64,000 nucleotides of DNA from Symsagittifera roscoffensis (taxonomy: Eukaryota; Xenacoelomorpha; Acoela; Convolutidae). This document shows positions 46,979 through 58,897 of the stretch, one piece after another. Location: positions 65,939,374 to 66,003,373 of the forward strand of contig NC_087065.1 in assembly GCF_963678635.1 (NCBI RefSeq), in the 5' to 3' direction. The translations under genes and the position numbers were made by a program. Each line of letters starts with the position of its first letter. The stretch's first letter is position 1. The notes under the pieces were generated by a model. It was not told the DNA's origin. It saw only the letters and a list, made by a program, of their open reading frames with translations, and ran no database searches.

Positions 46979-48020
46979 AAACTTAAGAAACTTTATTACA
47001 TTTTCAATCATGCTGAGTTTTTGTGTTGTTATGAATTTTTTTTTGGAAGAATTATCAACTAATGTATACAAAATTTTATCGAATAATTGAGCTCAACGAT
47101 GCAATAAAATTTGTTTTATTCTTTTCAATCAGTAAAAAGGAAATAAAAAAAAAAATTATAGGAAAAAAATCTAAGTAATTTTAAAAAGTCGGCATAAAAG
47201 TCTAAGAAAGTATAAATTTGATGATTTTCTCGACAATCCAACTTAGTTAAATCAGCATTCTTTATTGCTCTTTTCGTAAATCGTAAAAGATAAGCTGAAT
47301 ACTCTTCCTTAGATTTTATCTAATGATGTTAGAACTAAAAACATAAATATGTCTTTGCTATGTTTTTTCATAATAGTTTTCAAAGTAAAAGTATTAAGAA
47401 AGAAAGAGAGAGAAACGGAGAGAGAGAGAGAGAGAGAGTGACGATCCATAAACCCTATTAAAATTCCTTTTGGGATGTAGTTTTTTCAAAAGAAAGCTAT
47501 TTAAGGATGGGTCCAGCAATTCTGCCGGTTAACCAACCATCGTAGCTTTTGGCTCTTTACACTCTCTTTTTTTTCTCTCACTCTCTCTAATACGTCTACA
47601 GCCTGGTGGGTTCAGCCAAGACTCTTAGAAGAAAAATTTAGAGAGTGTATGAGCCATTATAAAGCTTTATATAAAATAAAATCACACGTTCATAACAGAT
47701 TTCACGTGTAATAGTACTCATTTTCAAGTAGAAATTGTTAAAAGCTCAAAATGTTTTCTTTTCTCGATTTTCGAACATAGTATAACCCTGTCTAATACAT
47801 CACGACAAATTGATTGGACCAAGTTTCACTGGATTTGGAGACAAAATTTTTTTTTGTAAAGTTGATTTTTCTTTCCAGATGGAAAAGCAGAATTTTCAGA
47901 TAAAATCACAACCTTACAAGTTTACAACCTCAGTATTGCCCTAATATACCACCAATCGCCTTACATTGGTGGTACATTGGTGGTAAAAAAACCTTACATT
48001 AAACTCTACCTTACATTAAA
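46979..48020. other. Noncoding gap before the polymerase
   Basis: Contains a GA microsatellite at 47,399-47,438, a CT-rich counterpart at about 47,560-47,590, and a short repeat of the CCTTACATT and TTGGTGGTA type at 47,960-48,015. No gene seen. Confidence 0.5.
47399..47438. repeat. (GA)n microsatellite
   Basis: GAAAGAGAGAGAAACGGAG followed by nine or more GA units. Confidence 0.9.
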
Positions 48021-48029
48021 CTTTACGTA

Positions 48030-49643
48030 GAACTAGGCTTAAAAGTTACCAATTTGATTAGGTTCTTAAAACTTCCCCAAGGTAGATGGTTGGAGCCCTT
48101 TGTGAATTTAAACACTCGATTGAGAGGGTTAGCTCGCAACAAATTTGAAGAGAACTTTTACGAGCTCATCGTAAGTTCAGCATTCGGAAAAACTATGGAA
48201 TCAAAACCAGGACGCAAAAAACTAGAATTGGTTAGAAACAAAAAAGACTTGCTTCAAAAAACAGTTTGAGCACGATGAAAAGCTTCCACATAATCAACGA
48301 GGAAGCTGCTACAGTTTGTTTAGCCCTAACAAGTATTTTGTGCGATAAACCCATGATAAAAGGCGCCAGTATTTCGGCCGATCGAAACGATTCGTGTTTT
48401 ATTTCCACTACCAGCAAATGAAAGCTATAATGAACTTGGAACTGTTATACAGCGATACGGATTCCTTTATTTATGCGATAAAAACCGAAGACGTATATGC
48501 CAATCTGCAAAAAATGAACAATAGTTTTGGTTTTTCCATCTACCCCAACAATCACTTCTTATTCAGCAAGGTGAATAAGAAGGTTGTACTAAAATTCAAA
48601 GTCAAAGCGGCTGGAAAAATCATTGAAGAATTCATAGCCTTAAAACCTAAGCTTTACTCGCTGAAATTTGCAGGTTAGTATTGAAAAAAAGCACCTCCCC
48701 CATTCTCCTCAGGTTTTTTTGGGGTTTTTAATGAGCTCTACCGAAACTAGAGATCTAGTTTTTAGATCTAGTTTGAGCCACTTATAGCTCTACCGAACAC
48801 CCATCAAGATTTTGATGGGTAACCGAACGCATTAAACTTTGTTTAAACTTATTACCTGATATAAGTTTCCTCACCCGTGAAAGGCTCTGATTCTTCATTT
48901 TAAACCTTAAAATGAAGAACCATTCATCTTTTGAAGCCATTTTTAAAACACTACTCAACATATAAGCGCGTTTGTTATTTTTCGCGCCAACGGTTTCTGA
49001 ATTTTCTCAATTTCTGAATTTTCATGGTTTAATCTCTGTTCTTTATTTAGACTCCAGTGAGAAAAGACGTGCTAAGGGAGTGGTGCAACACTCTCAGAAA
49101 CAACTTACCCACCAGAGGTTCAAGGATATGTTATTGAGTGGCAAAACCCTTCGCATATATAACTACTCTATTAAATCTAAAGCCCATACCAACATAACTA
49201 TTGCACAAAACCGATTTTCACTTTCACCCTTCGATAGCAAGCGGTTCTTGCTATTTGACGGAATAGCCACATTGCTCTTTTGGCATAAGTCTACCGAAGA
49301 GAATGTGTTCTTCGAAGTCATTACAGAAGAGAGCGAGTGGGCAAACTCTCGGTTAACAGATAGTCCGACCTATAGCAACGATAGCGGTAACCGCGATAGC
49401 GATAACAGTGGAAGCGAGCAATCGCCCGTGCGGGAATTTCAAATCCCTGATTGGGGCTTTCTTCAAGAAAGTTACACGGAAGAAGAGCTCAAAGAAGAAA
49501 GCGTGGCTAGCAGTTCGCGAGACCCTCCGACTATTCAGAATCCGTTCATTCTAACAAAAGCGGCTGTTAGTTCAGAAAAAAGTCAGAAAAAAGGAGAGAA
49601 CTTGATAATAATTGATCAATCAAAACCTAGCTCCTTAAAATAA
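48030..49643 (+). pseudogene. Polinton-type family B DNA polymerase, C-terminal part, two exons
   Basis: Exon 1 (to 48,673) has EELIV-like helix sequence and FYELIVSSAFGKTMES (motif B, YG/FG-KTM). After two frame slips (near 48,250 and 48,390) come YFHYQQMKAIM and LLYSDTDSFIYAI, the motif C YxDTDS with both catalytic Asp. ALKPKLYSL is the KxY-type motif. A 377-bp intron follows (48,674-49,050). Exon 2 (49,051-49,643) has EKRRAKGV, QLTHQRFKDMLLSGKTLRIY and SPFDSKRFLLFDGIATLLFW, the thumb and end of these protein-primed polymerases, plus a Ser/Glu-rich tail. The exonuclease domain and most of the N-terminus are not in the window. Confidence 0.75.
48674..49050 (+). other. Intron inside the polymerase, with hairpin repeats
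   Basis: The donor is GCAG/GTTAGT at 48,673-48,674 and the acceptor is CTTTATTTAG/ACTCC at 49,050-49,051. Joining the two keeps the polymerase frame: phase 1, with Asp completed across the junction. Within it lie three near-perfect palindromes: AACTAG...CTAGTT at about 48,745-48,773, ACCCATCAAGATTTTGATGG at 48,799-48,820, and one starting TTCTTCATTTTAAACCTTAA at 48,891-48,919. Confidence 0.6.
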
Positions 49644-50119
49644 CGGGTAAATTGTCTTGTTACGTGGAATTCAAGCTGTGCATTTGTAAATATAAAACAT
49701 TCAGCAAACCTTGTTTTACTTCAAACAGACCAGCACAAAAGAGAGTGGTAATTACAACTTACCTTTGAAACAGGAGCAAAAGATTTGATACTAAGTTAAT
49801 AATAAGGCGGAAAAGTAACGAAGTTGCAAAGTTGAAGAAAATAAGTTGGAAAATAAAGTTGGAGAAAATAACAGCAAATAAATGAACAATAAGTACCATA
49901 AGATGTTAAAACAGAAAGGAAATAATAATGGTACTTTATGTAAACTCATACTTATATTAACAAGAAAGATTAGCTTATAGATATAAATAAGCGACAAAAC
50001 CACACCTGGATATGCCCATACTTATTAAATGAATGGCGGAAAAGTTTAGAAGCGATTTAATTTAACCACCGCGCGAGATTAAATTTCACACCAACGTTTT
50101 TTTCCGTCCTAAAACCAAA
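49644..50119. other. Noncoding 3' flank of the polymerase
   Basis: AT-rich; AATAAGG, AATAAAG and AATAAGT motifs recur (49,800-49,900). No gene seen. Confidence 0.4.
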
Positions 50120-50301
50120 GTATTTTTTCCGTCGGGTGTCCCTAAGGGTGGGGTCTTTCTACTTTGGGTCTGGTCATTTTGATTCTGAAACCTATAGGTG
50201 GGGTCCTAAAAATTTAGGACCCCTCACTTAGGTTTTAGGACCTTTTTGAACCCCCTTAGGAATGATACCCCCCCCCCCCCTTAGAACACACGGCGGATTA
50301 C
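50120..50301. mobile_element. Palindromic MITE, copy 2 (inverted relative to copy 1)
   Basis: It has TCCTAAAAATTTAGGACCCC, CACTTAGGTTTTAGGACC and a C13-15 run, and ends AACACACGGCGGATTAC, the complement of copy 1's start. The left end (GTATTTTTTCCGTCGGGTGT) is degenerate. It lies about 25 kb from copy 1, in the opposite orientation, just outside the Polinton remnants. Confidence 0.75.
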
Positions 50302-53300
50302 AAATCTACTAAAGTCATTTAAGCGGCTTTCTAATTGTTTCTCCTGAGGGAGGGGGGTTGAATAGAAAGAACTATTTGACGGTTTTTTTTCCAGCCATTT
50401 TGGACTACATCAAAGATGATTGGGATTCTAAAAAGTTGTCTAGGTGTCAAAAAACTGTTCTGAAGTTTCATAATTTTTAAAAGTACATAAGACGATTTTC
50501 AGACCTAGCTCAATTGCATTTAGAAAACTAAATAGCAGGTTTCGTCAAAAAAGCGAAAAAAGGATCTATTAGTGTTTATTCTTTTTAAATTTTGTTCAAG
50601 TTTATTCATTTTTGGATATGTTTTAACTCAATCAGTTTGGTCGGAACTTTGTTTCTTTCTCAGCTATAGGCTATCCTTGTTACATTGAGCCATTTTAATC
50701 AGGAAAATTTTTTTTCCGTATCTGTGATTGTCGGAAACTTCTGTGGTGCTAGAAAACTGACAGGGTAATATTGCTTTGTTTTGTTCGACTCTGCTTTCAA
50801 CTCAGAAGATAGAAATTACTGAAAAGCAGGAAACGCGCTTACACAAGAGTAAGTATACAAACGATTCTGATTGGGTAAAATAGTGTTTGTTTACTTACAG
50901 ACGAGTATGAATACGCGGGTGTCTACTTACAGACCGCACTCCAAGCAAGTCTTACCTTAGAAACCGTACGGGTTAATGAATAGTTTAACAAAATCAGTTA
51001 GATTTTTCAAATTTTTTTGTTCTCTTGAGACGCTTTTTTATTCTGTTTTTAATTTGCGACAATTTGAAAACAAGTTTTTGATTTTTTGACCGTTTTTTGA
51101 GTTTTTTTTACTGCTCTTGAAAACCTGAGGCTTTAAGTTCAAGGGAGATAACGGGTAGTGAAAACTCCCCTGAAAAAATTATCGTTTTAGGAATTTTACT
51201 GAAATGAAAACCTCCCATAATTGAGATTTTGGGCTCAATCTAAAGAACGAGTGGTGAGAATCTCCTTTGCTGCGCTACTATGCCCGATTTTTTTTGCAAA
51301 AAATTTTATGGTCCTCGGAAAAGTCATTTTTTTGAATTTGGACTTTTGGACCTAATAAATATCCTGCCAAATCTAATATTACAGGTTTAACTGACACAAC
51401 AGGTTGTTGGAAGCTCATCCTAATTAATTGCTATGTTTTTTATAAAAGTTATGGCCTTCGAACAAGTGAAAGTTTGGAAATTTTGAAACTGCACTCGAAA
51501 TTATTGTGCCAAATCTCAGGTTCAATGTTCAATCGAGGAAACTTGTTTCTTCTCGGAAATCCTCTCTAGTTTACCAGCCACGACCTACTTTTAGCAGAAA
51601 AAAGTTACGGGTGTCGGAAAGTCAAGTTTTTGAACTTTGACCGTTTTTTACACTCCCTTATTTTTTTTAGTACTACATATAAAATTTGAGATGAAAGTTT
51701 CAATCGAAAAAAAAGGTTGCGCAAATTTTCCTGCTGATGCAGCCACTCCCTAGTTTTTTTTAAAAAGAAGCTTATTTTTTTTTCAGGAAAATTTCGAAAT
51801 CTCAATATTTTCACTCTTTTCATTTTTTTATAAGAGAAACAGCTAAGGTTTTGGGCAATACCAAATTTTGAAATTACGCATCAGGCGAACTTCCAGCTTC
51901 AGTTGGGCTCTAAATGTCTTTCCTTGAGACGTACAAAAACTTTGATTTGCGTTTTTTTTTTCAATTTTTTTTCTTTTTTTTTCGAATTTTTTTTATGATT
52001 GTGTTGTATCGCAAGTGGCGCGAAGCTCCGCTTCGTCTCTGCTTGAAAAAAATAATCAAGTCAAATAGCTTTCTCAACGCACAGACTACATCTCAATGCA
52101 CAGACTTTCTCTGAGATGTAGACCATCTTCACTTTTGAACGAAAAAATTTTGACAGATTTCCAGCAATGGCAGATGTAATTAGCCTCCACTTAAACTTTA
52201 ACTACGACAAGGAAAGCTGATTGTTGCGCAATTAGCACAGAATGTTCCAACCGTATTCTTAAAAAAGCAGGTTTTTTTTTCTAACTTTTCTAAAATTAGT
52301 GTCGTTTTTAGAGGGCGGTGTGATTTGAAAACTATATGATTGCATAGAAAACCATTGAATTAAGCATGATCGACAACATTTGTCTTCAAAGTTTGATAAA
52401 CAAACAAAAAAACTGAAAAAAAAATTAACAAAGGCAAACTTTAATTTGAATAGTTAAAAAAATTTTTTAAAAGCGTTCTCTTGCCAAATCAGCGCTAAAT
52501 GACACTTCCTAACCTTTCATTTTGCGTAGAAATTTCAAGTTTGTTATCCTTGAAGTATTTAAAAAATTTCCACACAACGAGCGTTACATGATCGCGTTAC
52601 ACGCTCGAAATTCGACTAAATCTCAAAAGCTTCAAACCAGTTTTTCTCGACACCGGGAAAAAATTTTGAAAAAGGTCTTTTATGTCATTCAAATTCGAAT
52701 CACGACTGAAAGGTCTTTTTTTAATATGATATATTACTCCCATTTATGATGCACGTAAGATTACGAACAATTCCTATACTGAACACGCCCAAATACAAAG
52801 TTCTTCACCTTTTTGATGAGAACAAATTACGAAGCCAAACTGTATGGGCGCGCTATTTTGTGTCTGTATGTTCCTGGATTCCATATACAAGTCTTTAAAC
52901 ATGTTGAAAGTTTGTCGGAAAAAAAATGAAAGAACAGAAGAAGAACAAAGGTGGAATCTTTGTTGTGGAATCCGCTTATAATGCACAAAATGCGCAGATT
53001 GGCCTCCTAATGCAATGACAGAAAAGGAGTTCAAATTATGGACTCTTGTTTTTCATAGACACATTCGCGTAGCAAGACAAAACTATAGCACTACTACCCT
53101 GGGATATTAGGGCTCTTGCACCCGAATCACTTGGGGGAAGAGGTTTTGGAGGTCACCTTGGGAATACAAATCAGAAAACATTCTTATTCGAGGAAAATAA
53201 AACTACCGTATCATCTCCCATTTGTTGATTTCGTCCTTTTCCTTTCTCTTACTCTCATCAGATTTCTCATCCGCTGGTTTCACTTTGCACCCAAACTTCT

Positions 53301-53630
53301 TTCCCCAGTTTTTTTTGAATTGCTCGCTGCTTTTAAGAAGCAACTGAACCACATGTTCAATGATGATGAAAGGTGGCGGAGTGTAGGGTCTAAACATTGA
53401 ATAAGTAATAGTCACTAAATAAAAAGGAATCGGCTTGTATTCTTCTCCAACACCTCGTCTGGTTTTTACCTATAATCTTTAAATCAACAAATTGAATATG
53501 CTAAATTAAAGAAATATATTGGCTAACGGAATAAATACTTTGTTTCAAACATATCTACTTTCCAGATTTTACCTTGTAAAACCCTTGGGTACCCGGTGAA
53601 TCAAGAAAGGCTATCTTGCAACATCTTGGG
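50302..53630. other. Long noncoding stretch
   Basis: AT-rich with many homopolymer runs; only short ORFs on both strands, none protein-like to me. At 51,300, 51,445 and 51,601 there are loosely related segments about 150 bp apart (AAAAGTTA-GG-TTCGGAAAAGT-style), which may be a decayed tandem repeat. Confidence 0.5.
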
Positions 53631-54900
53631 AAGGGATGGCAAAGTGATTATATCTTCGCTTCTCAATCGAAAAATTGGATTTTCGAGGCCCACCATGATT
53701 CGTGCTCGTTCCTTGAGGGCAAAGCAATGTTACGCAGCCCGGAAAAATAACTAAAAAAGCTTAGACAGAGACACAACAGCCTTCTCCGCGAAGAGCTGAA
53801 AAGCTCGTATGTTGGTCCTTTCCCTTGTGGATAAGTCGTCTCAGAAAAGGAGATTTTTTTAGAAGAAGTTATCTTGCAAGACTTTCAAAAGTTAGAGTTT
53901 ATATAGCAGTAACTTGCTAGTTTCTCGCAAAATGACCATATGTCGCAAGATAACGCAAGTTTAAAAATTTTGTTAAAAACCTTGCTAGATTCTAGCAAAT
54001 GAGGCTGATTTAGCAAATGAGAGTTGTTTCGCAATATCTTGCCAGAAGCATGTTATTGTGAAGAATCCGAAAGAAAGAAGTTATCTTGCAACATCATGCC
54101 TGATTCTTGCAAATTGTGTTTATGCTGCAATGTTATGCAAGTTGGTGGTTATCTTGCACGATTGTGAAAAAAAATTATCATGTTAGATCTTGTTATATTT
54201 CTACAAATAATGGTTATCTTGTAAGGTCGTCAAAGATGAAGATTTTTAAAAGCAAAAATCTAGAAAAACAAAAGTTATCTGGCAAGATCCTTATAGGCTT
54301 CTGCAAATGAGGTCTATTTTTAAGAGATGGTGATCTTACAAAATGTCGCAAATTAGGGTTTGTTATGTGCGCTATTGCAAAACGAAGGTTAACTTGAAAG
54401 AATTTAAAAGAGGTTAGTTATCTTGTAAGATTTTGGTAGATTCCTGCATTTAAAGGTTATCATGTAAAATCTTTAAAAATTTAGGCTATCTTGCAAAAAT
54501 CTAGAAATAAAAAAATTATGTTGCAAGATGTTGCTGAGTTCCTGTAGATGAAGTTTATCTTGCAAGAATTGAGTGAGATCTTGCTAGATTCCTGCAATTT
54601 AGGTTTATCTTGCACGATCATACGAAATGAAAATCCACCTGCAAAAATTTTGAAGGAAAAAAGTTGTGCTGCAAGGAGAGTGACCTTTAAAGTTCAAGCA
54701 AGCTGAAAGGTCTTATAAAAAAAGTTTGAAAATGAGAAACTATTATCAAAGATCGTGCTAGATTTTCGCAAACTATAGTTTTCTGGCAAGATCGTGATTG
54801 ATTTGGTTCATCTTGCAAGAACCATAATACTGAGAAAGTATCTTGCAAAGTTTTGCTATAATTAGGTTTATCTCTTGTTGCTGAGCAAATATAAAAACAA
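53610..54900. repeat. Degenerate minisatellite based on TTATCTTGCAAGAT
   Basis: The phrase TTATCTTGCAA, or variants of it, recurs about every 30-60 bp (53,870; 54,080; 54,145; 54,215; 54,275; 54,420; 54,485; 54,555; 54,600; 54,838). It is often followed by GATTCTTGCAAAT or GATTCCTGCAAAT. The period is irregular and the copies are old. No gene. Confidence 0.7.
53631..53694 (+). other. tRNA-like promoter-box pair (possible SINE head)
   Basis: TGGCAAAGTGATTA resembles a pol III A box and TTTTCGAGGCCC a B box, about 40 nt apart. I could not build a full cloverleaf, so this is at best a tRNA-derived SINE head and may be chance. Confidence 0.2.
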
Positions 54901-55440
54901 CTTTGAAGTATAGTTGCATGTAAAACAAGGACAGTAGCCGAGCGTGTACACAGTGGGTCCCGGCGGGTACGGCGTAAGTTCAAATAATGCCTAGGTCATT
55001 TCCTTTCTGAAACTAAAATAAGTTCCGAACTTGACGGGCATGAATTTACGCTCAGTAACTGGGTCCGAATACCAAAAATAATTCTGTTTTGTTTTGCCAT
55101 TGAAACTAGTTCATAAAATGGCCCTGGCCAACCGTGATTGACAGGTCGGCCTATGATAAATACAAGAAAATCCGTCATTTTGTTTGAAAATTATTGACTC
55201 TGATTCAACAAATTACTCGACCATCAACACTTTTCTAATTGACTAGAAGCAGCAGAGCATATTTTGGGGCCGCGAATTTTTTTCCTCACCTACGTGTATA
55301 CAACCCCCTCACCCGAAAGACGGATGAATGAGAGCTACACTAGCTACCCAGTATCAACTCAACCTCTTGTCAGCCTTGAGACAGACACCTGAATTACAAA
55401 AAATACCTTCCTTACAATTGTTTGGAGCCATTTTAGACGT
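54901..55440. other. Unassigned noncoding sequence
   Basis: No ORF or repeat that I can support. Confidence 0.35.
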
Positions 55441-55444
55441 GGCA

Positions 55445-55560
55445 GAGTTTGAGTGACCGCAGTTTTGTGCAATCGCAGTTTGAGTGCCTTAGCAGGACAG
55501 CAGTTTGATTGACCGCAGTTTTTGGCGATCGCAGTTTAAGTGCAGATGTTCGCGCTTAAG
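55445..55560. repeat. Short repeat of CGCAGTTTGAGTG
   Basis: About five variants of GCAGTTTGAGTGACCGCAG and TCGCAGTTT-AGTG in 115 bp. Confidence 0.7.
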
Positions 55561-55884
55561 CTAATAACGTCATTATGGCGCGAAAGTTATAAGCTAAATT
55601 TAGATTTTCTCAGACAAAAGGCCTTGCAACTACTTGTTTTTCCGATTAAGGTCAGTTTGCCATCAAAAATATTTACAGAGTTTCAATATTGTTGAGAACG
55701 TTTAATATTATGTTAACCGGAAATGCTTGCCTTATTTTTTTCAGATATTATTTATTTTAATGTTTATCTGTTCAAAATTGCCGATAATTTACAGATGCTG
55801 AAGCAGGTTTTATAGATCGAGAATCTTACAGGATACGAGAGTGCTCCACATTTTGTTCCGCTGACCCGGACGAATTTCGTGGAT

Positions 55885-56545
55885 AATATTCCCGGGCGAC
55901 CCAATTGCCCGAAACTGTCCGAATTAGCCGAGCGTGACCATTCGGCCGAAAGTGTGCAATTACCCGAAAGTTGGCCAAACGATCCTATTGCACGAACGTG
56001 TCCGAATTAGCCGAACGTGACCAATTGGTCCCATAAGCCGAAATTTTTCAGAACACGATCCAAGCGGCCAAAACTGTGGAATTAGCCGAAAGTTGCCCAA
56101 ACGACCCAGTTGGCTGAAAGTGTGCAATTAGCCAAAAATTGCCCAGAAAATTGGTCGAAAGTGTCCATTTAGCTAAAACCGTCGAAACGAACCAATTGGG
56201 TTAAAGTGTGCAATTAGCCGAAAGTCGCCCAAACGACCCATTCGGCCGAAAGTGTCGCAAATGCCGAATTTTTTCCAAAAACGACCCAGTTGGCCGAAAG
56301 TGTGCAATTAGCCGAAAGTTGTCCAAAAGTGTCCGAATTGGCCGAAAGTGTCTAAATAGCCGAAATTTGTCCAAACACGACCCAACTGTCCTAAAGTGTT
56401 TAATTAGCCGAAAATTATCCGAAGGAGTGACTAATTGGCCGAAACGATCCATTGGTCGAAACGACCCAATTGGCCCAAACGACCCAATTCGCCGAAACGA
56501 CCCAGTTAGCCAAAACGTCCCAGTTAGGAGAAGGGAGGCCTTTTC
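55885..56545. repeat. Minisatellite of CCGAAAGTGTGCAATTAG, block 1
   Basis: Two phrases alternate, GGCCGAAAGTGTGCAATTAG and CCGAAAGTTGTCCAAACGAC, with an underlying period near 18 bp and a dimer near 36 bp. ORFs of 119-129 codons run through it on both strands, but their peptides simply repeat the same phrase, so I do not call genes. Confidence 0.85.
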
Positions 56546-56559
56546 AGGTATCCTGATTG

Positions 56560-57217
56560 TGGATTGAGGACATCCATTTTTTCTCGGCACAAGAAGTTTT
56601 CTGTGGATTTTGGAATCTACCGGTGAAAGCCTCTACAAAACTGTAAGACTGAAAAAAAACCGAAATTTTATCCATTCGTGCTAACTTAATGATTTGATGC
56701 TTTAATTTCTGATACGAGACTTTTTGATGACGAAGCCGTAACCCTCAGTTTTTCACGGTACAAAAAACTGATCAGAAAATTTTCTGTGGGTTTTTGGGAA
56801 AAACCGGCCTCATAAACCTTAATTACGTTATCCTAACACCATGTATGTAATCTCAACACCGTATCGAAAAAAATAGAAAAATTTTGAAAAAAATAATTTG
56901 AAAATTTTCGATTTTTTCAAATAATTTCATAAACTTACAAAATATTCAGGAAAGCACCTAGTTTCATAATAAATTGATTTAAACGACCAAGTCGAGTTTT
57001 TTTGCCCATGCCCAATTTTTTGATTTTTAAGCAAAAAATTAGCAAAGAATTTTAAATGTTGCAAACGCATTAGTTTGCTGTTGGAATTTGAAGCGCTGGA
57101 TAAAAACGTAGAAAACAATTTTCGAAAAAAAAATTGGGCAAATAAAATTTCTGAAAAACGCAGTGTTTTTTTTTGAAACGTGATGCAGCTAACTGAATAA
57201 AAGTAGAAGTAGTCGAG
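56560..57217. other. Spacer between minisatellite block 1 and the duplicated ORF
   Basis: AT-rich. Most of it is absent from the second copy of the same arrangement at about 58,863-58,897. TTTTCTGTGG occurs twice (56,597 and 56,780). No gene. Confidence 0.4.
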
Positions 57218-57343
57218 CCCCGTATCGTATTATCAAGCAAGTCGTCTTACCTTTTGCTCTAACCTGGTTAGCTCAGCGTGTTGCGGGAGGTCAGGTCGCG
57301 GTTTGCTAGATTCCCTTCCTTTAAAACTTGATTTAATTCATTA
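57218..57343 (+). other. tRNA-like 5' segment of the duplicated unit, copy 1
   Basis: GGTTAGCTCAGCGTGTTGCG (A-box-like) and GGTTTGCTAGATTCCC (B-box-like) lie 30 nt apart just upstream of the ORF, and recur in copy 2 at 58,950-59,005. They may be the tRNA-like head of a SINE-type repeat. Low confidence. Confidence 0.25.
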
Positions 57344-57931
57344 ATGTTCAAAATTGCTGCTAGCTCGATGCACCACGCTTTGAAAATATTTTCGCCTGCT
57401 TCGCAAAAGCGTGTATCCCAATCGTGCATAGCCTTTCCCGGTTCAAGTTTCAACCATAACGCAGTAAACTTCCGTAAAACTTGTCAGTATCAATTTGATC
57501 ACTATCTGCTTAATCGAAACAACATGGTTATTTGGCACGAAGCCGTTAATAACTCTATTAGTCGACACCATATTAATAATTTTAACGTATTAACTTCTAA
57601 CCAGCTTGAGAAAATTCTTACAAACTATAAACATAATATTCATGCAATCGTTTACTCTAAACGTGTAGGTACGGAAGATTTTTGTAGTAAGTTGAAAGAG
57701 TCAGGTATACTTGTTATTAATATAGTAACAGACCTGATATTTAGAAGGAAGCAGAATCTCACTTCGTTAGGGCAAAAAGAATTGCAACTAGACCAAGATC
57801 CCTCTCTAGAACTGAAAACGTTTAAAATCCTTAGGCGTTATAGCAATGATTTGAAGAATCTTTTTTCAAAGAAAATTACCCCTGAGCCAAGAAAACGCAA
57901 TTGGCAAGCTAACCGAAACAAAAAAAAGTAA
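57344..57931 (+). CDS. ORF of unknown function, copy 1 (195 codons)
   Basis: ATG at 57,344. The middle has NNMVIWHEAVNNSISRHHIN, a motif-like run, then LTSNQLEKILTNYKHNIHAI and KESGILVINIVTD. The C-terminus is basic (FSKKITPEPRKRNWQANRNK). The VIWH-(D/E)-xxNNSI segment, then an Asn-rich turn, then a helix and VY-R-GT-L-GILVIN, suggests an alpha/beta protein, but I cannot name it. It is duplicated at 59,028, so it travels with a repeat. Possibly repeat-associated and not a host gene. Confidence 0.45.
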   Translation: MFKIAASSMHHALKIFSPASQKRVSQSCIAFPGSSFNHNAVNFRKTCQYQFDHYLLNRNNMVIWHEAVNNSISRHHINNFNVLTSNQLEKILTNYKHNIHAIVYSKRVGTEDFCSKLKESGILVINIVTDLIFRRKQNLTSLGQKELQLDQDPSLELKTFKILRRYSNDLKNLFSKKITPEPRKRNWQANRNKKK

Positions 57932-58244
57932 GAAGCTTCTCTAATATGTGACATTGTTTAATTAGTCATAATAGAATTTGTTGATGCTAAAGTTAAGGTC
58001 TAAATTAAAATTTCCTTGTTTTCTCAAACTGAGCAGTTGAGCACTTGAATAGAAGTGAGCAAATCATAATTGTCCGAAATGACAGAACAACAAGAGTTAA
58101 AATATCGACGATTGATGAATGGTAGAACATCTTTAACATCTTTCCGTAGTTTACAGTCGCATAACTGAAAGAGGGTTCAAATAAAAAAAATATAAGCCTT
58201 AACTGAATCTTGCAAGAGTCTTCACGAAAAAGCATTAGCTAAGA
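57932..58244. other. Spacer before the second minisatellite block
   Basis: No gene; nothing recognised. Confidence 0.35.
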
Positions 58245-58850
58245 AAGAGTCCGAATTAGTCGAGCGTGACCAATCGGCCGAAAGTGTGCAATTAGCCGAA
58301 ATTTACCCAAACGATCCTATTGCACAAACGTATCCGAGTTAGCCGAACGTGGCCAATTGGCCGAAAGGGTGCAATCAGCCGAAAGTTGTCTAAACGACCC
58401 AATTGCCTGAAAGTTTCCGAATTAGCCAAATATGGCCAAATGGTCGAAAATGTGCTATGAGCCGAAAGTTGCCCAAACGACCCATTTGAACGAAAGTGTG
58501 CAATTAGCTAAAAGTCGGCGAAACGAACCAATTGGGCTAAAGTGTGCAATTAGCCGAAAGTCGCCCAAACAACCCATTTGGCCGAAAGTGTCCCAAATGC
58601 AAATTTTTTCCAAAAACGACCCAGTTGGCCGAAAGTGTGCAATTAGCCGAAAGTTGTCCAAAAAAGTCCGAATTGGCCGAAAGTGTCCAAATAGCCGAAA
58701 TTTGTCTAGACACGACCCAATTGTCCTAAAGTTTTTAATTAGCCGAAAATTCTCCAACAGTGTGACCAACAATTGGCCGAAACGACCCAATTGGCCAAAA
58801 CGACCTAATTCGCCGAAACAAGCCAGTAGCCAAAATGTTCCAGTTAGGAG
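58245..58850. repeat. Minisatellite of CCGAAAGTGTGCAATTAG, block 2
   Basis: Same phrases and order as block 1 (block 1 sequence near 55,916 matches 58,248), slightly shorter. With the ORF copy that follows, it makes a segmental duplication. Confidence 0.85.
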
Positions 58851-58897
58851 AAAGGGAGGCCTTGTAAGACTGAAAAAACTGAAAAATTAGAATTAGT

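Noticed and set aside
25033-50301. Whole 25-kb block as one intact Polinton with the palindromes as its terminal inverted repeats
   Set aside because: The flanking elements are palindromic MITEs complete in themselves, and most genes between are broken, duplicated or missing. I keep only the weaker finding about bracketing.
53116-53415. Overlapping + and - ORFs of 94 and 70 codons
   Set aside because: Neither looks like a known protein and both lie in noncoding-like sequence.
56201-56590. Long + and - strand ORFs (119-129 codons) in the CCGAAAGTGTGCAATTAG minisatellite
   Set aside because: Both strands are open only because the unit lacks stops in those frames; the peptides are simple repeats.
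58432-58890. 152-codon ORF in minisatellite block 2
   Set aside because: Same artefact as in block 1.
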